Assembly (NCBI GenBank): GCA_040751755.1
Contig: JBFMHC010000009.1
Location: forward strand, 1 to 64,000
Direction of reading: 5' to 3'
Length of the DNA: 64,000 bases
Origin: PFJX01 sp040751755
GTDB taxonomy: Bacteria; Pseudomonadota; Gammaproteobacteria; Burkholderiales; Thiobacillaceae
Below the pieces are notes generated by a model. It was given only the letters and a program-made list of their open reading frames with translations. It had not been told where the DNA came from and made no database searches. The translations under genes and the position numbers were made by a program. How positions within the stretch are numbered: position 1 is the stretch's first letter; each line of letters starts with the position of its first letter. Positions 44,436-53,205 of the stretch are shown piece after piece.

Positions 44436-44537
44436 TCACTCCTCGAAGGCTGTTTCAGTGCAGGCTAACCTGCTCAGGCAGGTTAAGTCCGCCTTGCGGA
44501 CGGCCGGAGCTAAAACTGCCTTGGTGACGCGTTTCAT
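44436..44537 (-). CDS. 33-codon leader frame: duplicated galU start joined to a family B repeat
   Basis: ATG at 44537 with AGGAG upstream opens MKRVTKAVL, identical to galU residues 1-8, then runs through the repeat and stops at TGA 44438-44436, immediately before the galU start. Six of the eight shared codons differ, all synonymously. It could be a relic of an earlier galU start, or an upstream frame that couples to galU. It is in a different frame from galU. Confidence 0.6.
   Translation of the reverse strand: MKRVTKAVLAPAVRKADLTCLSRLACTETAFEE
44452..44516. repeat. Family B palindromic repeat at the galU start
   Basis: On the minus strand a 65-base core from GTTTTAGCTCCGGCCG to GCCTGCACTGAAAC contains GTCCGC/GCGGAC and TTAACCTGC/GCAGGTTAGC hairpins. 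It matches the RND-gene copy in its conserved flanks (GCT-CGGCCG, CTTAAC, GTTAGCCT, GAAAC) while the palindrome arms differ but remain self-complementary. Confidence 0.8.
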
Positions 44538-44624
44538 CGTTTCCATCTCCTGATTATTCAATGTCTGTGAAAGTGAAGCGGGCCAAGCATAACGCAGGCC
44601 CGTTTCAATGCGCTTGCACCGGCC

Positions 44625-46658
44625 TCACGACTTCTCCAGCATGGCCATCAACCCGGCCTCGTCGAGGATGGGGATGCCCAGTTCCTCGGCGCGCGCCAGT
44701 TTGCTGCCGGCCTCCGCGCCGGCCACCACGTAATCCGTCTTCTTCGACACGCTGCCCGCCGCCTTGCCGCCGGCCGCCTCGATCAGGGCCTTGGCCTGGT
44801 CGCGGCCGAGCGTGGGCAGGGTGCCGGTGAGCACCAGGGTCTTGCCGCTGAGCGGGCCCACCACGGCCAGCGGCCTGGCCTCGCCGTCCACCCAGGCGCG
44901 CGCCGCGCGCAGGGCCTCGATCACCGCGCGGTTATGCGGCTCGCGGAAGAAGGCGACGATGGAGGCGGCGACCACCGGGCCCACGTCCGGCACCGCCAGC
45001 AGGGCGGCCTCCTCCGCGTCCATGAGGGCGTCGAGGGCGCCGAAGTGGCGCGCCAGGTCCTTGGCGGTCTGTTCGCCGACGTGGCGGATGCCGAGGGCGA
45101 ACACGAAGCGCGCCAGCTCGCGCCCGCGACTGGCGTCGATGGCGGCGATCAGGTTGGCGGCGGACTTCTCCGCCATGCGTTCCAGCCCCGCCGCCTGCTC
45201 GTGGGTCAGGCGGTAGAGGTCGGCGGGGGTGGCGACCAGGCCCTTGTCCACCAGTTGCTCCACCAGCTTGTCGCCCAGGCCGTCGACATCCATGGCGCGG
45301 CGCGAGGCGAAGTGGATCACCGCCTGCTTGCGTTGCGCGGGACAGGCCAGGCCATTGGTGCAGCGCGCTGCCGCCTCGCCCTCCAGGCGCAGCACCGGCG
45401 CGCCGCACTCGGGGCAGGTGGCGGGCATCTCGAACGGCGGATGGAGCGGCTCCACCAGGTCCTTCATCGGGCGGCGCTCCGGCAGGATGCCGACCACCTC
45501 GGGGATCACGTCGCCGGCGCGCCGCACGATCACGGTATCGCCGACGCGCACGTCCTTGCGCCGCACCTCGTCCTCGTTGTGCAGGGTGGCGTTGGTGACG
45601 GTGACGCCGCCCACGAACACCGGCTGCAGGCGGGCCACCGGGGTGAGCGCGCCGGTGCGGCCGACCTGGATGTCGATCGCCTCGACCGTGGTCAGCTCCT
45701 CCTGCGCCGGGTACTTGTGGGCGATGGCGAAGCGCGGCGCGCGCGCGACGAAACCGAGGGTCTCCTGGTCGGCGAGACGGTCGACCTTGTACACGGCGCC
45801 ATCGATGTCGTAGGGCAGGGACTCGCGGCTCGCGCCCAGCTCGGTGAAGAAGGCCATCAGCCCGGCCACGCCGCGCGCCGTGCGGCGCTGCGCCGCGACC
45901 GGGAAGCGCAGGCCGGCCAGCCAGTCCATGACGGCGCCGTGGCGCTCCGGCAGGGCCGCGCCCTCCACCCGTCCCACGCCATAGGCGAAGAACGACAGGC
46001 GCCGCTGCGCGGTGATGCGCGAATCGAGCTGGCGCAGGCTGCCGGCGGCGGCGTTGCGCGGGTTGGCGAAGGTCTTCTCGCCGCGCTGCCGGGCCTGCTC
46101 GTTGAGGCGCTCGAAGTCGCGCCGCAGCATCAGCACCTCGCCGCGCACCTCCAGCAGGCCGGGGACCGCGTCGCCCGCCAGGCGCATGGGGATGGCGCGC
46201 ACGGTGCGCAGGTTGGCGGTCACGTCCTCGCCGGTGTAGCCGTCGCCGCGCGTGGCGCCGCGCACGAACAGGCCGTCCTGATACAGCAGGGTGATCGCGA
46301 GGCCGTCGAACTTGGGCTCCACGGCGTATTCGACCTCCTCCTCGCGCCCCAGGCCCTCGCGCACGCGCCGGTCGAAGGCCGCCACCTCCTCTTCCGAGAA
46401 GGCGTTGTTGAGCGAGAGCATGGGCACCGCGTGGGTGACCTGGGAGAAGTCCTTGAGCGGCATCGCACCGACCTGCTGGGTGGGCGAGTCGGGGGTGACC
46501 AGCTCGGGGTGTGCGGCCTCGAGTCCCTGCAGCTCGCGCAGCAGGCGGTCGTACTCGCTGTCCGGGATGGTCGGGGCGTCGAGGACGTAGTAGCGGTAGT
46601 TGGCCTCGTCGATGAGGGCGCGAAGCTCGCCGGCGCGCCGCTCCGCCTCGTCCCTCAC
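44625..46658 (-). CDS. ligA: NAD-dependent DNA ligase
   Basis: About 677 residues, sealing nicks in replication and repair. The adenylation lysine is in EPKFDGLAI (about 118); the four-cysteine zinc finger is CPECGAPVLRLEG with CTNGLACP (about 415-440), then helix-hairpin-helix repeats and a C-terminal BRCT domain (GKTLVLTGTLPTLGRDQAK, about 600-677). The GTG at 46658 with GAGG upstream is preferred; the longer frame into zipA is shadow. It follows zipA by ten bases, the common betaproteobacterial zipA-ligA pair. Confidence 0.96.
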   Translation of the reverse strand: MRDEAERRAGELRALIDEANYRYYVLDAPTIPDSEYDRLLRELQGLEAAHPELVTPDSPTQQVGAMPLKDFSQVTHAVPMLSLNNAFSEEEVAAFDRRVREGLGREEEVEYAVEPKFDGLAITLLYQDGLFVRGATRGDGYTGEDVTANLRTVRAIPMRLAGDAVPGLLEVRGEVLMLRRDFERLNEQARQRGEKTFANPRNAAAGSLRQLDSRITAQRRLSFFAYGVGRVEGAALPERHGAVMDWLAGLRFPVAAQRRTARGVAGLMAFFTELGASRESLPYDIDGAVYKVDRLADQETLGFVARAPRFAIAHKYPAQEELTTVEAIDIQVGRTGALTPVARLQPVFVGGVTVTNATLHNEDEVRRKDVRVGDTVIVRRAGDVIPEVVGILPERRPMKDLVEPLHPPFEMPATCPECGAPVLRLEGEAAARCTNGLACPAQRKQAVIHFASRRAMDVDGLGDKLVEQLVDKGLVATPADLYRLTHEQAAGLERMAEKSAANLIAAIDASRGRELARFVFALGIRHVGEQTAKDLARHFGALDALMDAEEAALLAVPDVGPVVAASIVAFFREPHNRAVIEALRAARAWVDGEARPLAVVGPLSGKTLVLTGTLPTLGRDQAKALIEAAGGKAAGSVSKKTDYVVAGAEAGSKLARAEELGIPILDEAGLMAMLEKS

Positions 46659-46668
46659 GCCCGACGCC

Positions 46669-47976
46669 TCAGACGAAGAGGCGCAGGGCGCGCTCGCCGC
46701 CGGCGGGGATGCCGCGCGCCTCCATGCGGCCGTAGAAGGAGGCGAGGCGGGAACGGTCGCGGTTGAGGTTCTCTTCCGTGACGGCGCGACCACTGTCGTC
46801 CACCAGGCGGCCCTCCAGGCGCCAGGCGAGGTCGAAGCCGAAGCGGGTCATGCGGTCGAACACCGCCAGGCCGTCGGCGACGCGCGGCACATCGAACAAC
46901 AGGGTGACACCGTGCACGGTGAGGCCGCGCCCGTCCGCCGGGAAGGGGTGTTCCTCCTGGTTGGCGAGGGTGAACAGGACGTGGCCGAAGGCGTCGCGCG
47001 CCTGGTAGGTGCCGTCCGCCTGCAGCATCAGCTTGGCCTCCTCGGCCTGCTTGTGGATGGCCTCGCTGGTGAAGGGGCGGGCGTCGGAGGAGATGACGTT
47101 GAGGCCGATCAGCACGTCCACCTCCATGCACAGCATGTCCAGGGCCTTCGCCGCCTGCAGGGCATCCTGCTTGTCGGGGCAGCTCACCGCGCCGCCCTCC
47201 TCCGCCGAGAAGCCGTAGAGGGCGCGGCAAAAGGCGTCGAGCTGGTCGTGCGACACCGCGCCGTTGCGGTCCGCCAGCTGCAGGCCGATCTCGGCCTGGT
47301 CGTAGCTGGCACGCGGGTGGCTGGTAAGCGGTTCCCAGACGCCGTCCAGGCGCTTGCCGAAGGCGCGCACCGGCTTGCCGACGCGGCGCAGGGTGGCGAG
47401 CAGGGGGCCGAAGTTGGCGGCGCAGGGGGTGGCGAAGCGGAGACGGGCGATGTACTCGGTCTCCGCGTCGAGGCCGTTGCCGCGTGGTCCCTGCGCGGCC
47501 TCGTCGTGCTCGTCCTCCGCGAAGGCGGGGGGGATGGCCGCCGGGGGCTCGGCGCGCGGCGGGACGGGCGCGCGCGCGGGCGGCTCTGGAGACACCGGCG
47601 GTTCCTCTTCGGCGGCCGGTTCGGGCAGGGGCTCGGGGGACGGCGCGCGCAGATCGAAGGACGCCTCGTCGCGCGACGGTTCGGCAGCCTCGCGCATGAA
47701 GTCGGGGATGGTCGGTTCGCTTTCCGCCTCGGCGACGGCCTGGCGCACCTCGGGCCGCTCGGCCTCGCCGTCGTCCATGGTGAAGCGCGCCTTGAAACCC
47801 GCCTCCTCGCCCGTGGCACGCACCGACTCGCCGAGCATGATGTCGTCCTGCCGCTGCGCGAACATGCGGTCCGCCTCCTTGCGGAAGCGGCGTTCCTGGA
47901 TCAGGTTGTAGACGACGATGGCGCCGATCAGGACGACGCCGACGATGGCCAGGACGATCTGGAGCGTGGTCATCAT
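46669..47976 (-). CDS. zipA: Cell division protein ZipA
   Basis: 435 residues. An N-terminal membrane anchor (about 3-24), a charged and Pro/Ala/Glu-rich linker (about 30-190) and a C-terminal ZipA domain (about 200-430) that binds FtsZ and tethers the ring to the membrane. It is longer than E. coli ZipA (328) because of the linker. The start overlaps the ftsB stop (ATGATGA). smc, which usually precedes zipA-ligA, is not here. Confidence 0.88.
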   Translation of the reverse strand: MMTTLQIVLAIVGVVLIGAIVVYNLIQERRFRKEADRMFAQRQDDIMLGESVRATGEEAGFKARFTMDDGEAERPEVRQAVAEAESEPTIPDFMREAAEPSRDEASFDLRAPSPEPLPEPAAEEEPPVSPEPPARAPVPPRAEPPAAIPPAFAEDEHDEAAQGPRGNGLDAETEYIARLRFATPCAANFGPLLATLRRVGKPVRAFGKRLDGVWEPLTSHPRASYDQAEIGLQLADRNGAVSHDQLDAFCRALYGFSAEEGGAVSCPDKQDALQAAKALDMLCMEVDVLIGLNVISSDARPFTSEAIHKQAEEAKLMLQADGTYQARDAFGHVLFTLANQEEHPFPADGRGLTVHGVTLLFDVPRVADGLAVFDRMTRFGFDLAWRLEGRLVDDSGRAVTEENLNRDRSRLASFYGRMEARGIPAGGERALRLFV

Positions 47977-48278
47977 GGGTTTTTCACCTCTGCCCGGGGG
48001 ATACCGCCGGGTTCCATGACATGGAAGAACACCTCGTCGGCGCGCACCATGCCCAACTCGTAGCGGGCGCGCTCCTCCAGGGCATCATAACCGGAGTGCA
48101 GGTCCTGCGCCTCGGCCGCGAGCTGGATGTTGCGCGTCTCCAGGGCCTGGTTGGCGGTCTTCTGCGCGGCGATGTCCCGCTCCAGCTCCCATACCCGGAG
48201 CCAGCTGCCCTTGCCTACCCATAACGGGTATTGCAGCAGGAGGATCAACGCCGCGAGCACCCAGGCCAGGCCCTTCAT
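47973..48278 (-). CDS. ftsB: Cell division protein FtsB
   Basis: 101 residues: a short cytoplasmic start, one membrane helix (about 4-20), then a coiled coil (LERDIAAQKTANQALETRN) and a conserved LEERARYELGMVRADE region. It forms the FtsQLB divisome complex in the inner membrane. It follows eno by one base, the standard eno-ftsB order. Confidence 0.94.
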   Translation of the reverse strand: MKGLAWVLAALILLLQYPLWVGKGSWLRVWELERDIAAQKTANQALETRNIQLAAEAQDLHSGYDALEERARYELGMVRADEVFFHVMEPGGIPRAEVKNP

Positions 48279-48279
48279 C

Positions 48280-49563
48280 TCATCGCAGCTGGTAGAAGGC
48301 CTCTTTGCCGGGGAAGCGGGCCAGGTCGGCCAGTTCTTCCTCGATGCGCAGCAGCTGGTTGTACTTGGCGATACGGTCGGAACGCGACAGCGAGCCGGTC
48401 TTGATCTGCAGGGCGTTGCTGCCCACCGCCAGGTCGGCGATGAAGGCGTCCTCGGTCTCGCCGGAACGGTGCGAGATCACCGAGGTCCAGCCGGCGCGCT
48501 TGGCGGTCTCGATGGCGTCGAAGGTCTCCGACAGGGTGCCGATCTGGTTCACCTTGATGAGGATGGAGTTGGCCACGTCCTTGGCGATGCCCTCGCGCAG
48601 GATCTTGGCGTTGGTGACGAACAGGTCGTCGCCCACCAGCTGCACCTTCTTGCCCAGCTTGGCGTTCTGCAGCGCCCAGCCATCCCAGTCGCCCTCGGCG
48701 CAGCCGTCCTCGATGCTGACGATGGGGTACTTGTCGACCCAGGCTGCGAGGTAGTCGATGAACTCGGCGGAGGTCAGCTGCAAGCCCTCGGACTCCAGCA
48801 CGTAGCGGCCGTCCTTGTAGAACTCGGAAGAGGCGCAGTCCAGGCCGATCAGCACGTCGCTGCCGGGGGTGAAGCTGGCGGCGCCGATCGCCTCGACGAT
48901 GAACTTCAGCGCTTCCTCATTCGATTTGAAGTTGGGCGCGAAGCCGCCCTCGTCGCCCACGGTGGTGGGGTGGCCGGCCTTGTCGAGCAGCTTCTTCAGG
49001 GTATGGAACACCTCGGCGCCCATGCGCAGGGCCTCGCGGAAGGACTTGGCGCCGGCGGGGATGATCATGAATTCCTGCATGTCGACGCTGTTGTTGGCGT
49101 GGGCGCCGCCGTTGACGATGTTCATCATCGGCACCGGCAGGTGCATGGGACCGGCGCCGCCCAGGTAGCGGTACAGCGGCAGGCGGGCATCCTCGGCGGC
49201 GGCGCGCGCACAGGCCAGGGACACGGCCAGCAGGGCGTTGGCGCCCAGGCGGGATTTGTTCTCGGTGCCGTCCAGATCGATCATGGTGGAGTCGATCAGG
49301 TGCTGCTCTTCCACGTCGAGGCCCAGGATGGCCTCGGCGATCTCGGTGTTCACGTTCTCGACGGCCTTCAGCACGCCCTTGCCCAGGTAGCGGGCCTTGT
49401 CGCCGTCGCGCAGTTCGATGGCCTCGCGGCTGCCGGTGGAGGCGCCGGAAGGCACGGCGGCGCGGCCCAGCACGCCGGATTCCAGAAGCACGTCGGCTTC
49501 AACGGTGGGGTTGCCGCGGGAGTCCAGGATCTCGCGGGCGATCACATCAACGATTGCGCTCAA
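48280..49563 (-). CDS. eno: Enolase
   Basis: 427 residues, interconverting 2-phosphoglycerate and phosphoenolpyruvate. ILDSRGNPTVEADV at the N-terminus, GDEGGFAPNFKSNEEAL, and SHRSGETEDAFIADLAVG (enolase signature) are intact, with the catalytic lysine expected in NSILIKVNQIGTL. Part of pyrG-kdsA-eno-ftsB-zipA-ligA. Confidence 0.98.
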   Translation of the reverse strand: MSAIVDVIAREILDSRGNPTVEADVLLESGVLGRAAVPSGASTGSREAIELRDGDKARYLGKGVLKAVENVNTEIAEAILGLDVEEQHLIDSTMIDLDGTENKSRLGANALLAVSLACARAAAEDARLPLYRYLGGAGPMHLPVPMMNIVNGGAHANNSVDMQEFMIIPAGAKSFREALRMGAEVFHTLKKLLDKAGHPTTVGDEGGFAPNFKSNEEALKFIVEAIGAASFTPGSDVLIGLDCASSEFYKDGRYVLESEGLQLTSAEFIDYLAAWVDKYPIVSIEDGCAEGDWDGWALQNAKLGKKVQLVGDDLFVTNAKILREGIAKDVANSILIKVNQIGTLSETFDAIETAKRAGWTSVISHRSGETEDAFIADLAVGSNALQIKTGSLSRSDRIAKYNQLLRIEEELADLARFPGKEAFYQLR

Positions 49564-49606
49564 TTTCGACCTCTTTCTTTTCTACGGGACGGCTGTTGAC
49601 CGTCGG

Positions 49607-50440
49607 TTACAGTCGGGCTTCGATAAAGCCCTTTTGCTTCACCAGGGCATCGATCTCCCTGAGTGTGAAGAGCAATTCCTTCATTAGATGCAGCGGCCAG
49701 GCATTGGGACCGTCGGACAGGGCCTTGGCCGGGTCCGGGTGGGTCTCGGCGAACAGGCCGGAGACGCCGGCCGCCACGGCGGCGCGCGCCAGCACCGGCA
49801 CGAACTCGCGCTGCCCGCCCGAACAGGTGCCCTGGCCGCCGGGCTGCTGCACGGAGTGGGTGGCGTCGAACACCACCGGGCAGCCGGTCTCGCGCATGAT
49901 GGCGAGCCCGCGCATGTCGGACACCAGGGTGTTGTAGCCGAACGAGACGCCGCGCTCGCACACCATGATCTGCTCGTTGCCGGTGGCCTTGGCCTTGTCG
50001 ACCACGTTCTTCATGTCCCAGGGGGCGAGGAACTGGCCCTTCTTGATGTTGACCGGCCGGCCGGCGCGGGCGACGTTCTGGATGAAGTTGGTCTGCCGGC
50101 ACAGGAAGGCCGGGGTCTGCAGCACGTCGACCACCTCGGCCACCTCGGCCAGCGGCGTGTCCTCGTGCACGTCGGTGAGCACGGGCACGCCGATCTGCCT
50201 CTTCACCTCGGCGAGGATGCGCAGCCCCTCTTCCATGCCGGGGCCGCGATAGGAGGTGCCGGAGGAGCGGTTGGCCTTGTCGAACGAGGACTTGTAGATG
50301 AACGGCACGCCCAGTTCGGCGCACATCGCCTTCAACTGGCCGGCGGTGTCCATGGCCAGTTGCTCGGATTCGATGACGCAGGGACCGGCGATCAGGAACA
50401 GGGGTTGATCGAGACCGACCTCGAAGCCGCAGAGATTCAT
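49607..50440 (-). CDS. kdsA: 3-deoxy-8-phosphooctulonate synthase (KDO8P synthase)
   Basis: 277 residues, joining phosphoenolpyruvate and arabinose-5-phosphate in LPS core synthesis. LIAGPCVIESEQLAMDTAG, KSSFDKANRSS and VFDATHSVQQPGGQGTCSGG are family motifs. AAGGAGG precedes the ATG, which overlaps the pyrG stop by three bases (ATGA). It marks a Gram-negative host with KDO-containing LPS. Confidence 0.98.
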   Translation of the reverse strand: MNLCGFEVGLDQPLFLIAGPCVIESEQLAMDTAGQLKAMCAELGVPFIYKSSFDKANRSSGTSYRGPGMEEGLRILAEVKRQIGVPVLTDVHEDTPLAEVAEVVDVLQTPAFLCRQTNFIQNVARAGRPVNIKKGQFLAPWDMKNVVDKAKATGNEQIMVCERGVSFGYNTLVSDMRGLAIMRETGCPVVFDATHSVQQPGGQGTCSGGQREFVPVLARAAVAAGVSGLFAETHPDPAKALSDGPNAWPLHLMKELLFTLREIDALVKQKGFIEARL

Positions 50441-52083
50441 GCCTGGCCCTCCTTCTGCTTGCGTTGCGCCAACGCCGCCTCGACGAAGGCCTTGAACAGG
50501 GGGTGGCCGTCGCGCGGGTTGGAGGTGAATTCGGGGTGGAACTGGCAGCCGACGAACCAGGGATGCACCTCGCGCGGCAGTTCCACCATCTCGCACAGGT
50601 CGGTGACCGGGGCGCGGCCGGAGACGACCAGGCCCTTCGCCTCCAGATCCCTGAGCAGGGTGTTGTTGACCTCGTAGCGATGGCGATGGCGCTCGGTGAT
50701 CTCGGCACTGCCGTAGACCTGGCGCGCCAGCGAGCCCTCCTTCAACTGGCAGACCTGTCCGCCCAGGCGCATGGTGCCCCCCAGGTCGGATTTCTCGTCG
50801 CGCTTCTCCAGCCTGCCCGAGCGGTCCGCCCACTCGGTGATCAGGCCGATCACCGGGTAGGGCGTCTCCCGCTCGAACTCGGTGGAATGCGCGCCGGCCA
50901 TGCCGGCCACGTCGCGCGCGTATTCCACCACGGCGAGCTGCATGCCCAGGCAGATGCCCAGGTAGGGCAGCTTGTGCTCGCGCGCGTAGCGGATGGCGCT
51001 GATCTTGCCCTCGGTGCCTCGCTTGCCGAAGCCGCCGGGCACCAGGATGGCATCCATCCTGGCGAGGCCGTCGCAGCCGTCGCGCTCCAGGGCCTCGGAG
51101 TCGACGTAATGGATCTTCACCTTGCTGCGCGTATGGATGCCCGCGTGGGTCAGGGCCTCGGTGAGCGACTTGTAGGACTCGGTGAGGTCGACGTACTTGC
51201 CGACGAAGGCGATGTCGACCGTGTGCTGCGGGTGCTCCAGGGCGTCGACCAGGTTCTTCCATACCGACAGGTCCGCCGCCTTGGCGAGCAGGCCCAGCTT
51301 GTGGCAGACGATCTCGTCCAGCATCTGGTCATGCAGCATGGCCGGGATCTTGTAGATGGAATCCGCGTCCAGGGCCTCGATCACCGCCTCCGGCATGACG
51401 TTGCAGAACAGCGCGATCTTGCGCCGCTCCTCCGCCGGGATGGAACGGTCGGCGCGGCACAGCAGCACGTCCGGCTGGATGCCGATCTCGCGCAGCTCCT
51501 TCACGGAATGCTGCGTCGGCTTGGTCTTCAGCTCGCCGGCGGTGGGGATGTAGGGCAGCAGGGTGAGGTGGATGAAGCAGGTGCCGTTCTTGCCCTCCTC
51601 GATCCCCATCTGGCGGATCGCCTCCAGGAAGGGCAGCGACTCGATGTCGCCCACCGTGCCGCCGATCTCCACCAGGGCCACGTCGGCGCCCTCGGCGCCG
51701 CGCTTGATCGAGGCCTTGATCTCGTCGGTGATGTGCGGGATGACCTGCACGGTCTTGCCGAGGTACTCGCCGCGCCGCTCCTTCTTGATCACCGACTCGT
51801 AGATCTGGCCGGTGGTGAAGTTGTTGCGCTTGCCCATCTTGGCGCGCGTGAAGCGCTCGTAATGGCCCAGGTCCAGGTCGGTCTCGGCGCCGTCCTCGGT
51901 GACGAACACCTCGCCGTGCTGGAACGGGCTCATGGTGCCGGGATCGACGTTGATGTAGGGATCGAGCTTGAGATGGGTGACGGTGAGGCCGCGGGACTCC
52001 AGGATGGCACCCAGCGAGGCGGCGGCGATGCCCTTGCCGAGCGAGGACACGACACCACCGGTAACGAAGACGTAGCGAGGCAT
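50437..52083 (-). CDS. pyrG: CTP synthase
   Basis: 548 residues, converting UTP to CTP with glutamine. The synthetase domain opens MPRYVFVTGGVVSSLGKGIA, and the C-terminal class I glutaminase has its nucleophile in YLGICLGMQLAVVEYARDV (about 380). The start at 52083 lies 27 bases after a good promoter; the upstream in-frame ATG at 52143 is ignored. First gene of the pyrG-kdsA-eno-ftsB-zipA-ligA run. Confidence 0.98.
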   Translation of the reverse strand: MPRYVFVTGGVVSSLGKGIAAASLGAILESRGLTVTHLKLDPYINVDPGTMSPFQHGEVFVTEDGAETDLDLGHYERFTRAKMGKRNNFTTGQIYESVIKKERRGEYLGKTVQVIPHITDEIKASIKRGAEGADVALVEIGGTVGDIESLPFLEAIRQMGIEEGKNGTCFIHLTLLPYIPTAGELKTKPTQHSVKELREIGIQPDVLLCRADRSIPAEERRKIALFCNVMPEAVIEALDADSIYKIPAMLHDQMLDEIVCHKLGLLAKAADLSVWKNLVDALEHPQHTVDIAFVGKYVDLTESYKSLTEALTHAGIHTRSKVKIHYVDSEALERDGCDGLARMDAILVPGGFGKRGTEGKISAIRYAREHKLPYLGICLGMQLAVVEYARDVAGMAGAHSTEFERETPYPVIGLITEWADRSGRLEKRDEKSDLGGTMRLGGQVCQLKEGSLARQVYGSAEITERHRHRYEVNNTLLRDLEAKGLVVSGRAPVTDLCEMVELPREVHPWFVGCQFHPEFTSNPRDGHPLFKAFVEAALAQRKQKEGQA

Positions 52084-52109
52084 AAATTTGGCTGATGCAG
52101 GGATGCGGA

Positions 52110-52138
52110 ATGATACCGGAAGCGGCCACCCCATCCAA
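52110..52138 (-). promoter_or_regulatory. Sigma70-type promoter of the pyrG-ligA gene run
   Basis: On the minus strand TTGGAT (52133-52138) and TATCAT (52110-52115) have a 17-base spacer; the pyrG ATG is 27 bases downstream of the -10. Confidence 0.6.
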
Positions 52139-52233
52139 GGCAATGCCCCTCCAGCATGAGCAAAATCGCGCCGCCATTACGGTGCAGGCTGGCATATCCG
52201 CCCGCCGGCGCGCGGTGCTACCCTGCGCGCCAC

Positions 52234-53199
52234 ATGGACACGCCCCCCTTCACCCCCCCCGCCTTCATCGTCGGCGTGGGCCGCAGCGGCACCACCCTGC
52301 TGGCGAGCATCCTCAACCGCCACCCGCGCGTCGCCGTGACCTCGGAGACGCACTACTTCCGCCTGCTCGGCGAGGCCGGCGGCTGGGAGGCGGTGGCGCG
52401 CGCCTGGCCGGACTCCGCCGTCGCCTTCCTCCGCGGCCTGCACCAGTTCCACCTGCTGCAGATGGAGCCGCATGCGGTGGTCGAGCGCGTGCGGCAGCCG
52501 TCCGAGGCGGCGCTGTTCCAGGCCCTCGGCGACCGCTACGCGGAACAGGCGGGCAAGCCGTTGTGGATCGAGAAGACGCCCCTGCACCTGCGCCACCTGC
52601 CGCGCATCCGCCGCCTGTTCCCGCACGCCCGCGTCCTGCACATCCTGCGCGACGGCCGCGATGTGGCAGCCTCGCTGTGCAAGGTGCGCTGGGCGAGCGA
52701 CGGCTACGTGCAGAACCTGCACCGCTGGCGGACCGAGCTGGCGCAGGCCGAGCCCTTCCTCGCGCAGGACCCGCACACCCTGACCCTGCGCTACGAGGAC
52801 CTGCTCGCCGCGCCCGAGGCGACCGTCGCGCGCGCCTGCGAATTCCTGGGCGTGGAGTTCGTGCCCGCCATGCTCGTGCCGGACGGCTCGGAATGGCGCC
52901 TGTGCGGCCGCGACACGCGCGACAAGCGGAACATCGCCCTCCCCTTGCTCAGCGACAACAGCGGCAAGTGGGCGACGGCGCTCGACCCGGCGCTCGCGCT
53001 CGGGGCGCAGTGGCTGTTCCGCGCGGACCTGGAAAGGTGGGGCTATGAAGTCGTGTCCCCGCCCCCCGCCGGCCGGCTGCCGACGCCGCGCAGCGAACTG
53101 CTATGCGACGACCCGGACCACATCGCCGCCCTGCCCCTGGGCGATGCCTTCGTCGCAGCGGCGGCCGCCCGGGGCCTGGCGATCGAGCTGACGCCTTGA
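52234..53199 (+). CDS. Sulfotransferase family protein
   Basis: 321 residues. The PAPS 5'-phosphosulfate loop FIVGVGRSGTTLLASILNRH (about 10-29) and the 3'-phosphate motif ILRDGRDVAASLCK (about 138-151) identify a sulfotransferase; the acceptor is unknown. Start 52234 is weak in Shine-Dalgarno; an in-frame ATG at 52156 is an alternative. It is divergent from pyrG and converges with the FHA gene. Confidence 0.85.
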   Translation: MDTPPFTPPAFIVGVGRSGTTLLASILNRHPRVAVTSETHYFRLLGEAGGWEAVARAWPDSAVAFLRGLHQFHLLQMEPHAVVERVRQPSEAALFQALGDRYAEQAGKPLWIEKTPLHLRHLPRIRRLFPHARVLHILRDGRDVAASLCKVRWASDGYVQNLHRWRTELAQAEPFLAQDPHTLTLRYEDLLAAPEATVARACEFLGVEFVPAMLVPDGSEWRLCGRDTRDKRNIALPLLSDNSGKWATALDPALALGAQWLFRADLERWGYEVVSPPPAGRLPTPRSELLCDDPDHIAALPLGDAFVAAAAARGLAIELTP

Positions 53200-53205
53200 A
53201 CGAAC

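Noticed and set aside
37073..44516. Family B repeats as integron attC sites (TTAAC ... GTTAGCC)
   Set aside because: The GTTRRRY consensus is not met (GTTAGCC has C at the third R), loops are 1-4 bases and no extrahelical bases are visible. No integrase is near.
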